Shown piece after piece: positions 15,397 to 24,895 of a stretch of DNA of 29,045 bases. The notes under the pieces are model-generated. The model was given only the letters and a program-made list of their open reading frames with translations. It ran no database searches and was not told where the DNA came from. The first letter of the stretch is position 1. Each line of letters opens with the position of its first letter. The position numbers and the translations under genes are program-made. This DNA comes from CAYUJH01 sp964394585 (GTDB taxonomy: Bacteria; Bacteroidota; Bacteroidia; Cytophagales; Flammeovirgaceae): assembly GCA_964394585.1 (NCBI GenBank), contig CAYMYI010000049.1, forward strand, positions 1-29,045, read 5' to 3'.

Positions 15397-18300
15397 CTAA
15401 TGGAGTACTTTCAAAGAATGCCAGCGCCCTTCGTACCATACCTTGAGTAAGAGGATTTGATGAGAACCGTCGGGCAGTTGCAACGCCCATGTATCTGCCG
15501 ATTGTTGTGCTGAGCGCAAAGGAGTAATTGCTCGTCCTTCTACGGTGAACAACTGCACTGAGGGAATAGCGGTTAACTCTGTGGGAAAGCGAATGAGGAG
15601 GGTTTCCCCTTCCCAATGGGCAAAAGGAGTATTAGGTGGCGTTTCTGGCTCTACTGTTTGGTACGGATAGAGAAACACTCGGAAACGATTACGTTCTTGG
15701 GTAGCAGTAGGTAAAAAGCGGTAAGGCTGCTTAGGGGTTAGTGGTATGCTTTTTTTTGCTACGGAATCTTCGAGCCAAATAGCCGCAATTCCTTGCCATT
15801 CGGCAAGGAGTAGTGTAGCCGAATCGGTAGCAGAGTGTAAGGTAACACCTACGGATAAGGTGTCGCCATGAGGAGCAAACTCGTGAATGAGCCAGCTTTC
15901 TTTTTCTTGTTGTAGATAGATAGCTGGGACAAAATCGCTGAAGTGGGGTAGGGCGATAATGCCTTTCGGATCTGTATCGGCAGGAGCGCTTACTGCGAGC
16001 AGTTCGTGCCGTAGGTCTTGTTGCTCAATTTGAAGCCGCACCCACCGTTCAGGACGTTCCGTTGCCGTTCGGTAGAAAGAATGTGTTGTTTGAGTACGCA
16101 TGGCACGGGTAAAATGGAGCGTGCCTATCCCTTCTTGGGTTTTGCGTACAAAAAAGGCTTGCCCTATGGCTAAAGATTCCAAGGGGACAAAGGAAGGTAC
16201 AGACAAACCTGCAGCATTCACTACGGCATAAAAACCCCTTTGCGTGCCGGTAGAAATACGTACAAACAGGGCGTCATCAATTTCAGAAAGGTTTTCTTGC
16301 AGAAACAAACGCGAATTAAGCGGAGAAGGATAGGGGTTGCCCACTAAGTTCCAGCCTGCGTCTTCTGCCGTTCCTTTAGTGATGGGAAAGGAAAGGTTGC
16401 TGATATGAGGTGTCCCTTGAAAAGTAAGGGTAGTGCCGGCTTGTAGGCTGATGGCATATCCTCTGCCCGATTCTAGGAGGGCACTCTCAGAAGGAACGCG
16501 CCAGCCAAGCGAGCTATTGGAATTGTAGGGAGGCACGAACTGTTCGTCGTACAGAAAAACATTGGCAAGTTGCTCTGGGGTTACATTGCCATTTTGTGTA
16601 TTCCATGCCGGATTCAGATTGAGCTCAAAACTCCCAGTGGTTACTTCGCGATCGAGTTGGGCGAGGGGCATCCCTTCTACAGGGCCGGCAAGGTAGTGGT
16701 AACGGATTCCGTTGAAAATGGGGACGCTATCGAGTTGGGCATTATTGGGTATATAGCGTTGAAATTTTGCATTTCCTCCTACAATGTTGCCATTGCCTCG
16801 ATGCCATAAAGTGGCGTCGCCATTTGCGGAAGAATGCATCACCAATGCATGGTTTGAAGTGGTAACTAGGTTGCTTTCATGCAGTTCGAGGCTTTCGTAT
16901 ACGTGCAATGTAGTTTGCAAAGTCAGGTTGCCTCCTTCGGTAATTAATTTTTGCAAGCGGATAGGCACATTACCCCGAAGTGCTTGAGGGGCGGTATTTT
17001 GGAAAACCAACGAAGCAAACTCCCCTGAATAAGTGAGTAGCGTTCCGTTATCTTCTACTACTAAATCTTTTTTTAAAACGATACGGGCATCTTCTGCAGT
17101 TAAGAGCGTACCGCGTACAATCAGGTTGCCTGCCACTAGCAAGGTGGCGCTTGAGGGCACTTTTAACGTTGCTCCTTCTTTAATGATAAGATCGTTGGTA
17201 AGTTGTTGAAACGGAGTATTGGTTTGGGTAGTGGTGCCTTCCGGCAAGTAGATGGGCAAAGGAGAAGAAGGTAACGTACTTTCCGTCGCTCGGATTGCAT
17301 TGGCTAGTACGGTAACTGTTTGCGCCGATTGTACTTGGCATCCGCTGGCGTCGGTGGCGGTAAGCGTAACGGTATAGTTGCCTTCGTGCTCAAACCCATG
17401 CTCTATACGGTCTACCCCACTTATGGTATTTCCATCGCCAAAGGTCCACTGGAATTCCCACCCGGCTTGTACAGCATCAAAAGTTACATATACCCTGCCA
17501 CTCGCGTCTTTTTGCTGTATTGGGTCAACGGTAAAATCAGCACGAATCGGTTTTACAGGAATTTCCACTTCTTTTGGAACACTCTGAATTGCCGAATCTT
17601 GATTTACTATAAATATAGAAGTGGAAACCGTTACGCTAGGGTCTGTGTATGTACTGCCTGTTTGTAACAAAGTAGAGAGGGAACTTTCGGCATAAAATGC
17701 AAACTGACTGCCATTGGTAGGTGCAAGGGTTACGCTGCTGCCTGGGCATTGGGGCGCAATTTCACCGATATGCGGGGTTGGGCTTTCACTCTGTATGGTA
17801 ATGTTTTTTTGAATGGATGACGTGCAGCCGTTAGCGTTGGTTACGCGAAGGGTAACCCCAAAAACGCCTTCTCGGTAGAATGTATGCGTAGGATTTTGAT
17901 CAAATACAGAGGGGGCACCATCGCCAAAATTCCATTCCCAAGCCGTAGCGTCGCCGCTGCTGGTATCGATGAATGCCACATTGGGTTGCTGAGAGCGGTT
18001 CACCAAGGAGGGGGCGTTAAAATCAGCCGAAGGCTTTCCTAACACCGAAATAGTTACTGCGGTAGGCAAGCTTTCACTCCCACCTTCTACCCGTGTAACG
18101 TAGATAGTACTGTTACTAGTGATAGGATCGGTAGTGTACGTATGCCCCTCTGCGAGTTGTGTGCTTACCGAAATGGGCAAACTGCTGTAAAATCGAAAAA
18201 TGCCGTTTGGTGTGGGGGAAAGGGTTGTAGATGTGCCTTCGCACACATAAAAATCAGGAATGATAGGAGGAGCAATATCGGGGATAATTACGAGTGTTTC

Positions 18301-21300
18301 GGTTTGGGTATTAGAGCAGCCGTTGGTATTCGTAGCGGTGAGCGACACCGTGTAAGTCCCGATAGAGGTATATGCATGGGTTGGGTTAGGAAGGTTGCTG
18401 CTAGTACCATCGCCAAAACTCCACTGAGTGACAGTTAGCCCGCTTTCCACTGTGCTAAACCCAATGTTTTTTCCTGCTCTTCTTTCCGCCGTTACCGAAA
18501 AAGCTGCGGTAGGCTGTGCGTTTACTATAATTTGAACGGGGAGAGAGGGGCTTTCCAAGGCGGAATCCACATTGGTGAGGTACACCGTAGTGGGGGTGGT
18601 TACGGAAGTAAGTGTGTAGCTACTCCCGGTATTTAGCAACGAACCGGCAGGAGGGGGGGCATCATAAAAACGGAAGGTAGTCCCCCCCGAAGGAGTTATG
18701 ACGGCATTTGAGCCGAGGCACACGGCAATTGGGGAGGTAATCACCGGTACAGGGCTTTCGCTTTGTATGGTAATGGTTTTTGTAATAGAAGCTTCGCAAG
18801 GCGTTCCTTTATTGATAGTGAGCTTTACATCATATACTCCTTCTGCTTTGAAATTATGCGAAGGAGATTCGGCGTTCGTAATAGCTGAACCATCGCCGAA
18901 GTCCCATTCCCATGTACTGGCAGCGGTGCTGGTATTGGTGAAATTTACGATGGGATTTAGGGTACGGTTTACTGTGCTTGGAGCTGTAAAGTTGGCAACG
19001 GCAGAAGCCACAAAAGTCGTAGCGGTGTTTACCACAGTAGGCGCGCTTTCTCGAGTGGCGTTGAGTGCTGTTACATGGAAGGTTTCGCCTATATCTGCGG
19101 GGGCAACGGTGTATTCTCTGCCTGTGAAAATGGGCGTAATCAAGTTTGGAGCTTTGTAAAAATTGTAATATCCATCAGATTGGGGACGTAACAAAAGCGT
19201 ATTGGCAGGGCAGTTTGGGGTGAGGTTTACCACAGGCGTAGTGGCTTGAGTATAGTTTGTGGCAACGCGCAATAATGCTTGGTTTTTTACAGCATTAAGT
19301 CCTGTTTCAGTTGTAGAAAAAAGGAAAAGAAAAGCGACTTTCCGCTCGCTGTTATTAGGTAGCTGATAGATCGTAGTTCCTACTACTTGGGCAACGTCGG
19401 CACCTGAGCCACCTCCTGCTTCTTGCTTTGCAACGCGGTGAGCCATGGTTTGGTATTTTTCTACTTTGGAGAACCCTCCGACAATAGGGTCAAGGTCTAC
19501 TCCGTTGCCATTATCGCCGGTATTTGTGCCAAAATCGAGTGCATAATATGAAGGATTCGCGTTCAGTACGTGTATGCCCATATACTGTCCTGCACTCGTG
19601 TTATACACATAGCCAATTTCATTGTTGGTATCCCACGCCGCACGATTAGGCTGATACGGTAGCGGTGAGTTAAGGAACGGAGAGGGGTTGGCAAAGCCAT
19701 GCAAGTCCCAATCGGCATATATCCCCAAATGAAGCGAATCGAAATCGACACCACTTTTATTTTTAACGTTGTATTCTACTACGAGGTAATTCAAATCGGT
19801 GGCATCGGAGTACCCTATGATTTTATGGTCGATTTCTAACCCGATAGAACTACTCGGAGCGGTAAATCCTAAGTCGTCAAAAGCTCCTTGGAAGGAAATT
19901 ACATTTTCGCCATCGGTGCTGCTATCGTACAAGCGCATGCTTTTTAGTGTGGTGAAGTCGCTGTTTTCAGCCGTATAGGTTACTGGCGTTCCGGCCGTTA
20001 TGCCTGTGGGGGCGGCATCCACTACTGTTGAACCGTCTTGATTTGCCACCATTAAGGCGAGTTTTTTCACCATCGGGGCACGGAACTGATTGGGGTTACC
20101 AAGGGGATTGCTCAGTTCATCGTAAAACAAACCGGGGGTAACCGGGTCGGTAATTGTTCCAGTAGTTCCAATGCGTCCATCTGTATCCATCCCTACGCTA
20201 AATCGATTGATTTTTGTAAAGAAGTTAGGACGAATCACCACATCAAAGTATTGATAGTCGGTGTACCCTGTGCCAGTATCGGTAAAAGTGAGTTTAAACT
20301 GAACACGTTTCCAATATTCATTTCCAATAGTTACGATAAAATTGCCTGTCTTTGTTTCTAGCGTATTCATCGTACCTAAGTTTACTGTATTTGAAACAAT
20401 GGTAACATCATTGGTGCATTGATAAGGAGGGTTCGTCCCATTGCAATTCGGGGTGTCTTCCGAAAGAGAGAGCGTTACTTGTAAGTTGGCGCTAGAAGGT
20501 GTTAGGTAATTGGTGAAGTCGCAAGCGAGCGTTAGGTTGTTACCGCCATATAAAATATAACGACCTGCGGTGGACGCAAAGTTGAAATTGCTCATGCGGA
20601 CGGCAGGGCGTGCGTTTACTCCGGTAATGGCTCGCTCGGCATTCACTCTCCCTTTCCCCAATTTGAATGGAACGGTATTGTTCGGAGCAATGGCGTACAC
20701 ATCGTCGGCTGTGGTACGAATCAATTCTGCGATTTGTTGCCCAGTAAGCGACGGGAATTTCTCAATAAGCAGAGCGGCAATGCCAGAAACTAAAGGGGCT
20801 GCATACGAAGATCCTGTAATGGAATTATTGAAACCGCCACCAGTATTGATAACCGATATGCCTACACCCGGAGCGAGTACGTCGTTGAAATAACTGAATG
20901 TGGTGGGGCTGCTTCCGGTGTGCCGTTGGTCTGAAGAGTTGGAGTGCCCTACGGAGAGGACATTCTGATACGATGCCGGATAATAGGCATTATTGCCGCC
21001 GTCGTTACCTGATGAAGCCACAAAAACTATGTTATAGGTTTCTGTAAGGTAGTTGATCATATCTTGTTCGTACCAAGAAGGCGCACCCACCCTTCCCCAC
21101 GACATATTGATGACACGCGCCCCTTCTTGGGCAGCATATAAAATAGCTGGAACCATATCGATGTATGAATTTTGGGAAGGGTTCCATGTGTTTACAGTGA
21201 GTAATTTACTGCCGGGAGCTGCTCCAAAAGCAAAACTGCCTGAAGGTAAATCGTTTGCCGCTACGATACAGCCAGCTACTTGTGTGCCATGCCCTAAGCT

Positions 21301-21999
21301 GCCCGCATCTACATTGGCTGTATTACTTCCAAAATTATAGCCATAGATGTCGTCGATGTAGCCATTTCCATCGTCGTCAACGCCGGGGATTCCCCCAACC
21401 TCCATTGGGTTTTCATACAACTTACCAGCTAAAGCAGGATGGTCAAGGTCTGTTCCTTGGTCAATCACCGCGACAATCACTCCTGAACCGTCCAAGCCTT
21501 CAGTCCCCCAAGCATAATCGACTCTTGCTTTTGTATACGCCCACGAAAAAGCTAGTGGCTTGTGCTTAGAAAATGTGCTAGTGGGGAACGTGGCTTCATG
21601 ATGTGGAGCATTTTTATACAAGGGTTCAGCATATTCTACCCAAGGTTGCTGTTGCAACCAAGTCAGCACTTCTTCCAGGTTTTCATGTGTGGCTACAGGC
21701 ACTTCGTACATTCGGTGCAATCCAAACTTTCGATAGTTTGCGCGCCATGCTTGCATGCTTACCGAGCGTTTCCCCTTTTTCATTTGACTTTCGGGGTATA
21801 AGGCTGTAGCATTACCTAAGTTAAAAGGAAGACGGCTGCGTTGCGTCGCATTTAGGGGAAATCCCTTAATATCTTCTTGGACTTTTACAATGATTTTCCC
21901 TTTAATTACCGCATGGTCGGGGACATAGATAGGACGTTGCTGTGCCTGTGTTCTTGGCACGATTGCAAGCCACAATAGAAGAAGACATAATCGTTTCAT
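15397..21999 (-). CDS. Giant secreted subtilisin-like (S8) protease with Ig/PKD repeats
   Basis: 2200 residues. Signal peptide 1-19 (MKRLCLLLLWLAIVPRTQA). An I9-like propeptide spans about 25-130. The S8 catalytic domain is about 150-460 with Asp180 (VIDQGTD), His237 (GHGTQVAG), oxyanion Asn332 (SSGNDGG) and nucleophile Ser398 (GSSYAAP), all intact. Residues about 460-925 are beta-rich and of unknown function. About 928-1566 hold four alternating Ig-like and PKD units, with W-x-FGDG motifs near 1031, 1192, 1355 and 1517. Beyond that are a repeat region of beta-helix type (about 1580-1720), a segment with GWNLVGNPYPSPL common in Bacteroidota surface proteins, and a C-terminal beta domain (last about 70 residues) resembling a type IX secretion sorting domain, though divergent. 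Likely exported across the outer membrane and matured by propeptide removal. The small membrane-protein gene 3 bp upstream shares its transcript. Confidence 0.92.
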   Translation of the reverse strand: MKRLCLLLLWLAIVPRTQAQQRPIYVPDHAVIKGKIIVKVQEDIKGFPLNATQRSRLPFNLGNATALYPESQMKKGKRSVSMQAWRANYRKFGLHRMYEVPVATHENLEEVLTWLQQQPWVEYAEPLYKNAPHHEATFPTSTFSKHKPLAFSWAYTKARVDYAWGTEGLDGSGVIVAVIDQGTDLDHPALAGKLYENPMEVGGIPGVDDDGNGYIDDIYGYNFGSNTANVDAGSLGHGTQVAGCIVAANDLPSGSFAFGAAPGSKLLTVNTWNPSQNSYIDMVPAILYAAQEGARVINMSWGRVGAPSWYEQDMINYLTETYNIVFVASSGNDGGNNAYYPASYQNVLSVGHSNSSDQRHTGSSPTTFSYFNDVLAPGVGISVINTGGGFNNSITGSSYAAPLVSGIAALLIEKFPSLTGQQIAELIRTTADDVYAIAPNNTVPFKLGKGRVNAERAITGVNARPAVRMSNFNFASTAGRYILYGGNNLTLACDFTNYLTPSSANLQVTLSLSEDTPNCNGTNPPYQCTNDVTIVSNTVNLGTMNTLETKTGNFIVTIGNEYWKRVQFKLTFTDTGTGYTDYQYFDVVIRPNFFTKINRFSVGMDTDGRIGTTGTITDPVTPGLFYDELSNPLGNPNQFRAPMVKKLALMVANQDGSTVVDAAPTGITAGTPVTYTAENSDFTTLKSMRLYDSSTDGENVISFQGAFDDLGFTAPSSSIGLEIDHKIIGYSDATDLNYLVVEYNVKNKSGVDFDSLHLGIYADWDLHGFANPSPFLNSPLPYQPNRAAWDTNNEIGYVYNTSAGQYMGIHVLNANPSYYALDFGTNTGDNGNGVDLDPIVGGFSKVEKYQTMAHRVAKQEAGGGSGADVAQVVGTTIYQLPNNSERKVAFLFLFSTTETGLNAVKNQALLRVATNYTQATTPVVNLTPNCPANTLLLRPQSDGYYNFYKAPNLITPIFTGREYTVAPADIGETFHVTALNATRESAPTVVNTATTFVASAVANFTAPSTVNRTLNPIVNFTNTSTAASTWEWDFGDGSAITNAESPSHNFKAEGVYDVKLTINKGTPCEASITKTITIQSESPVPVITSPIAVCLGSNAVITPSGGTTFRFYDAPPPAGSLLNTGSSYTLTSVTTPTTVYLTNVDSALESPSLPVQIIVNAQPTAAFSVTAERRAGKNIGFSTVESGLTVTQWSFGDGTSSNLPNPTHAYTSIGTYTVSLTATNTNGCSNTQTETLVIIPDIAPPIIPDFYVCEGTSTTLSPTPNGIFRFYSSLPISVSTQLAEGHTYTTDPITSNSTIYVTRVEGGSESLPTAVTISVLGKPSADFNAPSLVNRSQQPNVAFIDTSSGDATAWEWNFGDGAPSVFDQNPTHTFYREGVFGVTLRVTNANGCTSSIQKNITIQSESPTPHIGEIAPQCPGSSVTLAPTNGSQFAFYAESSLSTLLQTGSTYTDPSVTVSTSIFIVNQDSAIQSVPKEVEIPVKPIRADFTVDPIQQKDASGRVYVTFDAVQAGWEFQWTFGDGNTISGVDRIEHGFEHEGNYTVTLTATDASGCQVQSAQTVTVLANAIRATESTLPSSPLPIYLPEGTTTQTNTPFQQLTNDLIIKEGATLKVPSSATLLVAGNLIVRGTLLTAEDARIVLKKDLVVEDNGTLLTYSGEFASLVFQNTAPQALRGNVPIRLQKLITEGGNLTLQTTLHVYESLELHESNLVTTSNHALVMHSSANGDATLWHRGNGNIVGGNAKFQRYIPNNAQLDSVPIFNGIRYHYLAGPVEGMPLAQLDREVTTGSFELNLNPAWNTQNGNVTPEQLANVFLYDEQFVPPYNSNSSLGWRVPSESALLESGRGYAISLQAGTTLTFQGTPHISNLSFPITKGTAEDAGWNLVGNPYPSPLNSRLFLQENLSEIDDALFVRISTGTQRGFYAVVNAAGLSVPSFVPLESLAIGQAFFVRKTQEGIGTLHFTRAMRTQTTHSFYRTATERPERWVRLQIEQQDLRHELLAVSAPADTDPKGIIALPHFSDFVPAIYLQQEKESWLIHEFAPHGDTLSVGVTLHSATDSATLLLAEWQGIAAIWLEDSVAKKSIPLTPKQPYRFLPTATQERNRFRVFLYPYQTVEPETPPNTPFAHWEGETLLIRFPTELTAIPSVQLFTVEGRAITPLRSAQQSADTWALQLPDGSHQILLLKVWYEGRWHSLKVLH
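17300..19220 (-). repeat. Four tandem Ig-like plus PKD units inside the subtilase gene
   Basis: At protein level the units repeat about every 161-164 residues (about 485 bp). Each PKD has a W-x-FGDG core and a GC/AS-type end; each Ig-like part has a V/T-x-L-x-P turn, a short Phe-Arg-Phe-Tyr-like strand and a Glu-Ser-x-Pro exit. The linker ITIQSESP is shared by units 1 and 3, suggesting duplication of a two-unit block. The DNA is diverged, so the duplication is not recent. Confidence 0.8.
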
Positions 22000-22002
22000 T
22001 GA

Positions 22003-22482
22003 CTACTTGAAGTATTGTTGCACTGCCTTTTGTAAAGCTTTGGGCTGTTGAGTGCCGAGGCAAAGTTTATTGCCATTTTTTAAAATGATAAATAATCCTT
22101 GATTTCCTGAAGTATTATACACAATGCCATATTTCCCACTAAAACGAATGCCCCAACCTCCTACAAATCCATAATTAATGATTTCGGCAGTTTCGATTTC
22201 ATCCCATGATATACTACGGTTGACAAACGGCGAAAAGCGGATCTTAATTCTTTGAGCATCGATGGTGGTTTTCAATTGCATATTCCAAAAAAACAATAGC
22301 ATCCCAACCATCGCAATGGCGAAGATGATAAGCCCGAGATTGCTCATGGGGTTATTCCCAAAAGGCGTTCCTACTATGATTTGCTGGTAAATTCCGTAAA
22401 AAGGAATGCAGGTAATCAATACTAGCATCAACCAAAGCCACCATTGGGTAAATCGCTGTTGTTCTTGAAAAGAAGTTGCCAT
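22003..22482 (-). CDS. Small two-helix membrane protein with PH-like domain
   Basis: 159 residues. Two membrane helices at about 14-37 (WWLWLMLVLITCIPFYGIY) and about 48-67 (LGLIIFAIAMVGMLLFFW). The rest, about 70-159, is a beta-rich domain starting KTTIDAQRIKIRFSPF with a conserved-looking GFVGGWGIRFSGKYGIVYN segment and a C-terminal helix. The pattern resembles bacterial PH-like membrane proteins (DUF6141 type from memory, not confirmed). Its stop is 3 bp before the ATG of the giant subtilase, so the two form one operon and are probably translationally coupled. Function is unknown; it may help export or control of the protease, but no sequence motif shows this. A TAnnTTTG promoter box lies about 92 bp upstream. 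Confidence 0.75.
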   Translation of the reverse strand: MATSFQEQQRFTQWWLWLMLVLITCIPFYGIYQQIIVGTPFGNNPMSNLGLIIFAIAMVGMLLFFWNMQLKTTIDAQRIKIRFSPFVNRSISWDEIETAEIINYGFVGGWGIRFSGKYGIVYNTSGNQGLFIILKNGNKLCLGTQQPKALQKAVQQYFK

Positions 22483-22573
22483 ATCTACAAAATTTAGATG
22501 ATTCTAGGACTCCTCTAATTCGATGTTGAACGCTTATAGTGTGATAAAACCTCGACACGCTTCGTAATATCCT

Positions 22574-22581
22574 CAAAGGTA
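22574..22581 (-). promoter_or_regulatory. Candidate -7 promoter box for the PH-like/subtilase operon
   Basis: On the minus strand TACCTTTG matches the Bacteroidota -7 consensus TAnnTTTG exactly. It lies just after the nqrF terminator and about 92 bp before the ATG at 22482. The -33 region is only T-rich, not a clear TTTG, so the call is tentative. Confidence 0.45.
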
Positions 22582-22593
22582 AGAACTATGGCA

Positions 22594-22624
22594 TAAAAAA
22601 AGGCTGCCCAAATAGACAGCCTTT
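22594..22624 (-). terminator. Intrinsic terminator of nqrF
   Basis: On the minus strand AAAGGCTG, a 10-nt loop and CAGCCTTT form a perfect 8-bp stem that runs into a T-tract (22595-22601). It is 24 bp after the nqrF stop codon. Confidence 0.85.
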
Positions 22625-22647
22625 GTGTTTTGTTATATTGATTTGAA

Positions 22648-23964
22648 TTAACCTCCGAAGTCGTCAAAAGCAACATTTTCGTCAGGTACACCAAAATCTT
22701 CACACATTTTGATTACCGCTGCGTTCATCAAAGGAGGACCGCAAAAGTAAAATTCGATTTCATCTGGTTCGGGGTGGTCTTTTAAGTAATTATCAATGAG
22801 TACTTGATGGATAAAACCAACATATCCTTCTCCTTCTTTATCGTTGATATCTTTCTTTACTGTCCAATTGTCTTCGGGTAACGGTTCAGAAAGCGCAACA
22901 TGATAGCTGAAATTCGGAAACTCTTTCTCGATTTTGCGGAAGTGATCGGTGTAGAACAACTCTCTTCTTGAACGACCACCGTACCAATACGAAACTTTAC
23001 GATCCGTTGTTTTCAAAGTATGGAACAAATGGAAAATATGAGAACGTAGAGGAGCCATTCCTGCACCACCACCTACATAAATCATTTCTTTCTTGGTGTC
23101 TTTGATAAAGAACTCTCCATAAGGTCCGGAAATGGTAACTTTATCGCCTGGTTTTCTTGAGAAAACGAACGATGAACAAATACCAGGATTCACATCCATC
23201 CAAGTGTTTTTCGCTCTATCCCATGGTGGTGTAGCAATACGAATATTCAGCATGATGATATTCCCTTCCGCCGGGTGGTTTGCCATAGAATAAGCACGGA
23301 AGATTGGTTCATCATTCTTCATCTTTAAATCCCAAAGACCAAACTTATCCCATTCGGGCTTAAATTTTTCAGCTCCGGCAGGGTCATCAGGGTGTGGTGC
23401 AATGTCAATGGTCTTGAAATCTACCTCACACTCGGGAACGTCAATCTGGATGTATCCTCCTGACTCGAAGTCGAGTGTTTCGCCTTCTGGTAATCTTACT
23501 ACAAACTCTTTAATAAACGTAGCTACGTTGTAATTGGATACCACTTCGCACTCCCACTTTTTGATACCGAAAATCTCTTCCGGAATCTGGATGCGCATAT
23601 CGTTTTTCACTTTCACTTGGCAAGAAAGGCGTACTTTTTCTTGCTGTTCTTGGCGCGAAAGATGCCCTACTTCAGTAGGCAATACATCGCCTCCCCCTTC
23701 CATGATTTGGCATTTACACATGGCGCAGGTTCCTCCACCTCCACAAGCCGAAGGAAGAAAGATTTTCTGAGACGATAGGGTAGTGAGCAAGGTGGAACCC
23801 GCCGATGCGATTACTGGGTTTTCTTCATCGCCATTGATAATGATTTTTACATCGCCACTTTGCACCAATTTAGACTGAGCAAAAAGCAACACAAGAACCA
23901 ATAGGAGAATGATAACCAGGAAGGCAACAATCGCTGCAGGTACTACTAATGAAAATTCTGACAT
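22648..23964 (-). CDS. nqrF: Na+-translocating NADH:quinone reductase subunit F
   Basis: 438 residues, a little longer than proteobacterial NqrF (about 407). One membrane helix at about 8-29, then a 2Fe-2S ferredoxin domain with Cys74, Cys80, Cys83 and Cys115, then the FAD/NADH reductase part. Visible motifs: RAYSMAN (223-229, FAD), GGGAGMAPLRS (298-308, NADH), YFCGPPLMN (406-414) and the family end VAFDDFGG. It takes electrons from NADH through FAD to the 2Fe-2S cluster in the Na+-pumping complex of the inner membrane. It has its own promoter box and terminator, and the other nqr genes are not next to it, unlike the common nqrABCDEF order. An unrelated gene lies upstream. Confidence 0.96.
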   Translation of the reverse strand: MSEFSLVVPAAIVAFLVIILLLVLVLLFAQSKLVQSGDVKIIINGDEENPVIASAGSTLLTTLSSQKIFLPSACGGGGTCAMCKCQIMEGGGDVLPTEVGHLSRQEQQEKVRLSCQVKVKNDMRIQIPEEIFGIKKWECEVVSNYNVATFIKEFVVRLPEGETLDFESGGYIQIDVPECEVDFKTIDIAPHPDDPAGAEKFKPEWDKFGLWDLKMKNDEPIFRAYSMANHPAEGNIIMLNIRIATPPWDRAKNTWMDVNPGICSSFVFSRKPGDKVTISGPYGEFFIKDTKKEMIYVGGGAGMAPLRSHIFHLFHTLKTTDRKVSYWYGGRSRRELFYTDHFRKIEKEFPNFSYHVALSEPLPEDNWTVKKDINDKEGEGYVGFIHQVLIDNYLKDHPEPDEIEFYFCGPPLMNAAVIKMCEDFGVPDENVAFDDFGG

Positions 23965-24005
23965 TGTTAAGCAAATTGTTAGGTTAACTCTTTCAAAAAT
24001 CTTTA

Positions 24006-24013
24006 CAAATATA
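24006..24013 (-). promoter_or_regulatory. Candidate -7 promoter box of nqrF
   Basis: TATATTTG on the minus strand fits the Bacteroidota consensus TAnnTTTG exactly, about 42 bp before the nqrF start at 23964. A T-rich stretch about 18-22 bp further upstream could serve as the -33 element, although the usual TTTG is not perfect. Confidence 0.6.
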
Positions 24014-24124
24014 CTTGTCTTTACCTGAATAAAAACAGATTAGGGTGAGAAGCTGTAAATCAAGCAAGCTTCATTTTATGAAAATCGCTGTCATACCTTT
24101 TTGTTAAGAAAAAACTGTTTTTTT

Positions 24125-24883
24125 TTATTCGAATGGTTCATGCAATGGTGTGCCGTATGCATTGAGGTACAAGCGCTCAATTTCTGCTTGAAAAACCTCT
24201 TTCAATCCAAAAAAAGTGTAATCGTCCTCTTCTTCGAACATTTCGATAATTCGCTTGCGAAATGCTGGGCGTTTTAGGGCTGCAATTACCCCTTTTGAGT
24301 AGAACTCTCGCCAAAGTACGCCTAATTCGTCGGGGCTGATGATTTGGCAAACATGGAATTCGTCAAATACTAAAAAGAAATAGAGTGTGATGTGCCGAAT
24401 GATGAGTTCTTCGTTTGTGTCAAAGTTTTCGTCGCTGATGGTATGAGGAAATGTTTTTTGCAACTCGCGGATGCGCCCTTGAAATTCAATATGGACATTA
24501 CTTTGTGCTAAACTGAGTTGAATACGTACCGGACGCATTTGCATGTAGCGCTTTTTGTAAGCCTCCCAACTGGTGTATCCTGTAAAAACGGCAAAGCAAT
24601 CGCGGGTGGCTTTTTCCCGCTTTTTTTCAGGGTGGCGGTAACAACGTTCAATGGTTTCAACTCCGGGAACGCCGGCAATTTTCTTAGGGTGTTTTGCTCG
24701 GAAAGCTTCTAGGCATATTTGCATATCGACAAAATGTGGGCGCTTGAGCTTTTTGAAATCGTTCGGCCATTCGATGTTAGGGTCAGAGGCTTGTACCTCT
24801 GCCTTGATTTTTTGGTTCATTTCTTTGAGTAAAGAGCTCCAGATTTCGTCGTTGCTGAAAAACTCTTGTGGATCGTGTTCCAT
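24125..24883 (-). CDS. Protein of unknown function with GYxSWE-type N-terminal motif
   Basis: 252 residues, no signal peptide or membrane helix. I do not recognise a named family. The N-terminal half contains GVETIERCYRHPEKKREK followed by CFAVFTGYTSWEAYKKRY (about 74-113). This resembles a short helical module, often ending G-Y-x-S/D-W-E-x-F, found at the N-terminus of many Bacteroidota signalling and conflict proteins. The second half (about 133-215) is helical: QGRIRELQKTFPHT, then IIRHITLYFFLVFDEFHVC, then LWREFYSKGVIAAL, possibly of DUF4760 type. The start is 12 bp after the stop of the flavin monooxygenase gene, so they are co-transcribed. No catalytic residues were identified. Confidence 0.7.
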   Translation of the reverse strand: MEHDPQEFFSNDEIWSSLLKEMNQKIKAEVQASDPNIEWPNDFKKLKRPHFVDMQICLEAFRAKHPKKIAGVPGVETIERCYRHPEKKREKATRDCFAVFTGYTSWEAYKKRYMQMRPVRIQLSLAQSNVHIEFQGRIRELQKTFPHTISDENFDTNEELIIRHITLYFFLVFDEFHVCQIISPDELGVLWREFYSKGVIAALKRPAFRKRIIEMFEEEDDYTFFGLKEVFQAEIERLYLNAYGTPLHEPFE

Positions 24884-24895
24884 AGATTCAGTTGC

